Source: Gammaproteobacteria bacterium (GTDB taxonomy: Bacteria > Pseudomonadota > Gammaproteobacteria > Steroidobacterales > Foliamicaceae). From it: a DNA stretch of 51,414 nt. Position 1 is the first letter of the stretch. Each line of letters opens with the position of its first letter. The stretch is taken from contig RKRP01000133.1 in assembly GCA_007571315.1 (NCBI GenBank), positions 1 to 51,414 on the forward strand, given 5' to 3'. Positions 49,165 to 51,414 of this stretch are shown here, one piece after another. The notes below the pieces were generated by a model. That model had not been told where the DNA came from. It saw nothing but the letters and a program-made list of their open reading frames with translations, and did not search any database. The position numbers were made by a program, and so were the translations under genes.

Positions 49165-50358
49165 TCAGCCCTGCTTGACCGAGCCGAAGCCGTACCAGAA
49201 GATCACGTCCGACAACCGCCCGGTGTCCTCGCCGAACTCCGGGTCGGTCCTGGCTGCCGCGATGAACTCTTCTTCTTCCGTGTAGGTGTAGCGCGGCATT
49301 ACGCCTTCAAAGTAGCCTTCGGCGGGAAAGCCTGCCGTTACCGTAAGTTCCTTCGGATCCTGGTCGCGGAAGTCCTTGTAGAACGGCTCGTTGTTGTAGT
49401 AGCTGTCCCAGTCCAGATAGAACTGATCGTAGGCCGCCATCCGGTCGTTGGGCGGCAGTTCCATGTTGAGAAGCACGCCGCCCGGGCGCAGCACGCGGTG
49501 GGCCTCGGCCAGATAGTTGCGAATCGCCTTGTTCGGCAGTTCATGCAGGAACATGGAACTGAACACCACGTCCATGGAGTTGTCCGGGAAGCGGATGCTC
49601 TCGGCGCTCTGCTGGTGGAAGTGGGCCTCAATGCCCATGGCCTCGGCGCGGGCATGCGCATAGCGCAGGCACGGCGCGGCCACATCAATGCCATGCACCT
49701 CGGCTTGGGGAAACACCTGCCTCCAGGGCAGGGTGTTGTGGCCAATGGTGCAGCCGGCGTCCAATATTCGGGCCGGTTTGGGGTTGTTGAAGCGCGCCTT
49801 GTAGAAATTCGCCATGGACCAGCCGATATCGTTCAATTCCCTGCCCATGGCGCCAAAGGCGAACACGTTCAATCCCTGGTCGTAGATGGCTCCTGCCGCG
49901 AGGTCTTGGCCGCCGTATTCCTTGTGGTAGCAGCCGGGCATGAGGTGAACGTCCACCGCATCCACGTAGCGCGGAATCTCAAGGTTCGGATCCAGTTCCA
50001 GCGTGCCGCCGGCTTTGGCCTTTTCCGACAGGCTGCGGCCCTTGTCGTTGAGTTGCCCGCGTTGCTGTTCCATGCTGTCCATCACCACGTCCCATACCAT
50101 TTGCTGGGCTGTGCAGCGGGCGGAAGAATAGGCCTTGAAAATTTCCCGGCCGCGCATCGCTCGATGCACGTCCTCGCCGTTCGGCGGCTTGTTGCCGGGC
50201 GTTTCCAGGCTTGCGGAAACGCCGGATTCAAAGTCCTTGCGCATGGTTGCCGCAAGATCGTTGAGCACGAAACCGCGCAGGCCGGAAACAAACCGTTCCC
50301 GCGCCCTTGCGTCGCGGTTTCTATCAAGCGCCAGGGCATGGGTAATTGGCTGTGTCAT
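49165..50358 (-). CDS. SAM-dependent methyltransferase with large N-terminal domain
   Basis: The C-terminal half is a class I methyltransferase: ARILDAGCTIGHNTLPWRQVFP (motif I), VHGIDVAAPCLRYAHARAEAMG, and DVVFSSMFLHELPNKAIRNYLAEAHRVLRPGGVLLNMELPP. The N-terminal 200 residues are an uncharacterised domain. I use the ATG at 50358; one five codons upstream (50373) is possible. It is first in the unit with the small soluble and membrane proteins, and divergent from the CoA-transferase gene. Target unknown. Confidence 0.82.
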   Translation of the reverse strand: MTQPITHALALDRNRDARARERFVSGLRGFVLNDLAATMRKDFESGVSASLETPGNKPPNGEDVHRAMRGREIFKAYSSARCTAQQMVWDVVMDSMEQQRGQLNDKGRSLSEKAKAGGTLELDPNLEIPRYVDAVDVHLMPGCYHKEYGGQDLAAGAIYDQGLNVFAFGAMGRELNDIGWSMANFYKARFNNPKPARILDAGCTIGHNTLPWRQVFPQAEVHGIDVAAPCLRYAHARAEAMGIEAHFHQQSAESIRFPDNSMDVVFSSMFLHELPNKAIRNYLAEAHRVLRPGGVLLNMELPPNDRMAAYDQFYLDWDSYYNNEPFYKDFRDQDPKELTVTAGFPAEGYFEGVMPRYTYTEEEEFIAAARTDPEFGEDTGRLSDVIFWYGFGSVKQG

Positions 50359-50495
50359 TGCTTTGCGCCCCAAGTTTTACTGTGCCGCCGCACAACAGTT
50401 CCGATTGTTGCGGATTCAGCAGGAAAATGCAAAGCGCAGCGTACAATCCGGCGCATGCTGGCGCGCCTTCGTTCAAAGCCGGGAAGCAATCCCTG

Positions 50496-51414
50496 ATGGC
50501 CGGGCCGCTGGAGGGTGTTCGGGTTCTGGAACTCACCAGTGTGGTGCTGGGCCCCTGGGCCTGCCAGTTGCTGGCCGACATGGGCGCCGAAGTCATCAAG
50601 GTGGAACCGCCGTACGGCGACTCCAACCGGTCCCTGGGAGCTTTTCACAATCCCGGCATGGCGGCGCTTTACCTCACCTGCAACCGAAACAAGCGGGGCG
50701 TGGTGCTGAATCTGAAAAAGCCCGCGGGGCGGGAGGCGGTGCTGCGTCTGGCGCGCGGCGCGGATGTTCTGATTCACAACAACCGCCCCGGCGTGATGAC
50801 GCGCCTGGGTCTTGAGTACGACGACCTGCGCGCGGTCAATCCACGCATAATCTATTGCGGAACTTACGGCTACGGAAAAGCCGGCCCCTACGCGCAGCGC
50901 GGCGCCCTGGACGACTCGATTCAGTCCGTGAGCGGCTTTGCCATGCTGCACGAGATGGTGCAGGGGGAACCGCGCTACGCTCCCAGCGTGGTGGCGGACA
51001 AGACTACCGCGATTACGGTTGTATATGGCGTGTTGGCAGCGTTGTTCCATCGCGAGCGGACCGGGGAAGGCCAGGAGCTGGAAGTGCCGATGTTCGAGAC
51101 CATGGTGTCGTTTGTGATGGCGGAGCACTTGTGGGGCCAGGTATTCGATCCGCCGCTGGACACTCCCGGCTACAAGCGGCTGATGAGCAAGCACCGCAAG
51201 CCCTACCGGACGCTGGATGGCTACATTGCCGTGCTGCCCTACCTGGACCGGCACTGGGAGCAGTTTTGCGCCCTCGCCGAACGCCCGGATTTGATTGAGG
51301 ACGAGCGTTTCAGAACGCTTTCCGACCGGGTTCGCAATATTGACGATACCTATTCCGAAACGGGACGCATACTGGCCACCCGCGCCACGGCGGAATGGAT
51401 GGAGCTGTTCGCGG
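50496..51414 (+). CDS. Class III CoA-transferase (CaiB/BaiF family), 3' end outside window
   Basis: The reading frame from the ATG at 50496 is open to the last base (306 codons). It shows the family start GPLEGVRVLELTSVVLGPWACQLLADMGAEVIKVEPP, NLKKPAGREAV, and IIYCGTYGYGKAGPYAQR. The catalytic aspartate region is in ALDDSIQSVSGF. These enzymes move CoA between acids such as formyl, succinyl or carnitine-type acyl groups. The acceptor cannot be told from the part seen. It is divergent from the methyltransferase gene. Confidence 0.93.
   Translation, partial: MAGPLEGVRVLELTSVVLGPWACQLLADMGAEVIKVEPPYGDSNRSLGAFHNPGMAALYLTCNRNKRGVVLNLKKPAGREAVLRLARGADVLIHNNRPGVMTRLGLEYDDLRAVNPRIIYCGTYGYGKAGPYAQRGALDDSIQSVSGFAMLHEMVQGEPRYAPSVVADKTTAITVVYGVLAALFHRERTGEGQELEVPMFETMVSFVMAEHLWGQVFDPPLDTPGYKRLMSKHRKPYRTLDGYIAVLPYLDRHWEQFCALAERPDLIEDERFRTLSDRVRNIDDTYSETGRILATRATAEWMELFA

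Noticed and set aside
49123-50496. 457-codon plus-strand frame
   Set aside because: It is antisense to the SAM-dependent methyltransferase at 49165 and lacks any recognisable motif.

Overview
This window reads as a chromosomal segment of a GC-rich, Gram-negative gammaproteobacterium. The evidence is TatB/TatC, RpoH with a sigma-32-type promoter, two TonB-dependent receptors, several signal-peptide lipoproteins, YggX/MutY and Xth. Gene density is high, there are three tRNAs (Gln-UUG, Phe-GAA, Gly-CCC, all with encoded CCA), and no rRNA, CRISPR array or recognisable transposase is visible. The genus cannot be named from sequence alone. Ankyrin lipoproteins, restriction-modification islands and CoA-transferase/amidohydrolase genes would suit a host-associated or marine lineage, but that is inference.

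Layout: 1-1440, end of tatB, tatC and a small lipoprotein. 1476-10129, a tightly overlapping arginine operon on the minus strand (argR, argG, an unassigned P-loop protein, argC, argD, a succinyl-/acetylornithine-carbamoyltransferase-type argF, argB, argH, hot-dog thioesterase) behind a TTGACA/TATTAT promoter. 10280-12195, a type II restriction-modification pair of lower GC. 12256-14427, thioesterase, HIT protein and acyl-CoA dehydrogenase. 14464-24179, a lipoprotein formylglycine-generating enzyme, TonB receptor, small Cys-rich secreted protein, Tat-exported amidohydrolase, cytochrome c/PQQ-type sugar dehydrogenase and a second TonB receptor whose ribosome-binding region is a run of nine G. 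24319-25249, rpoH. 25366-28591, a second low-GC restriction-modification island with two adenine methyltransferases and one nuclease. 28812-30102, an ankyrin lipoprotein split by a 61-bp insertion flanked by 28-bp direct repeats. 30251-34931, PD40/TolB-like protein, AGCS symporter, MFS transporter. 34989-37400, prs, tRNA-Gln, two small genes, tRNA-Phe. 37468-42933, yggX and mutY behind a class II microcin-type cluster. 43109-51414, tRNA-Gly, trmB, xth and a run of lipid/CoA and methyltransferase genes ending in a CoA-transferase cut by the window edge.

Most interesting: (1) the microcin-like cluster, with two small precursors carrying 15-residue double-glycine leaders (MRxLxxxE...AGG, the CvaC pattern), a CvaA-like adaptor and a CvaB-like exporter with an intact C39 peptidase; (2) a family of large intergenic hairpins (four copies), each just downstream of a plus-strand gene, whose loops are conserved and whose arms differ between copies but still pair, including covarying inner-stem pairs; (3) the ankyrin gene that recombination between its direct repeats would restore exactly in frame; (4) an arginine operon with Bacteroidetes-like ArgG and succinylornithine-type carbamoyltransferase residues plus an embedded uncharacterised P-loop protein.
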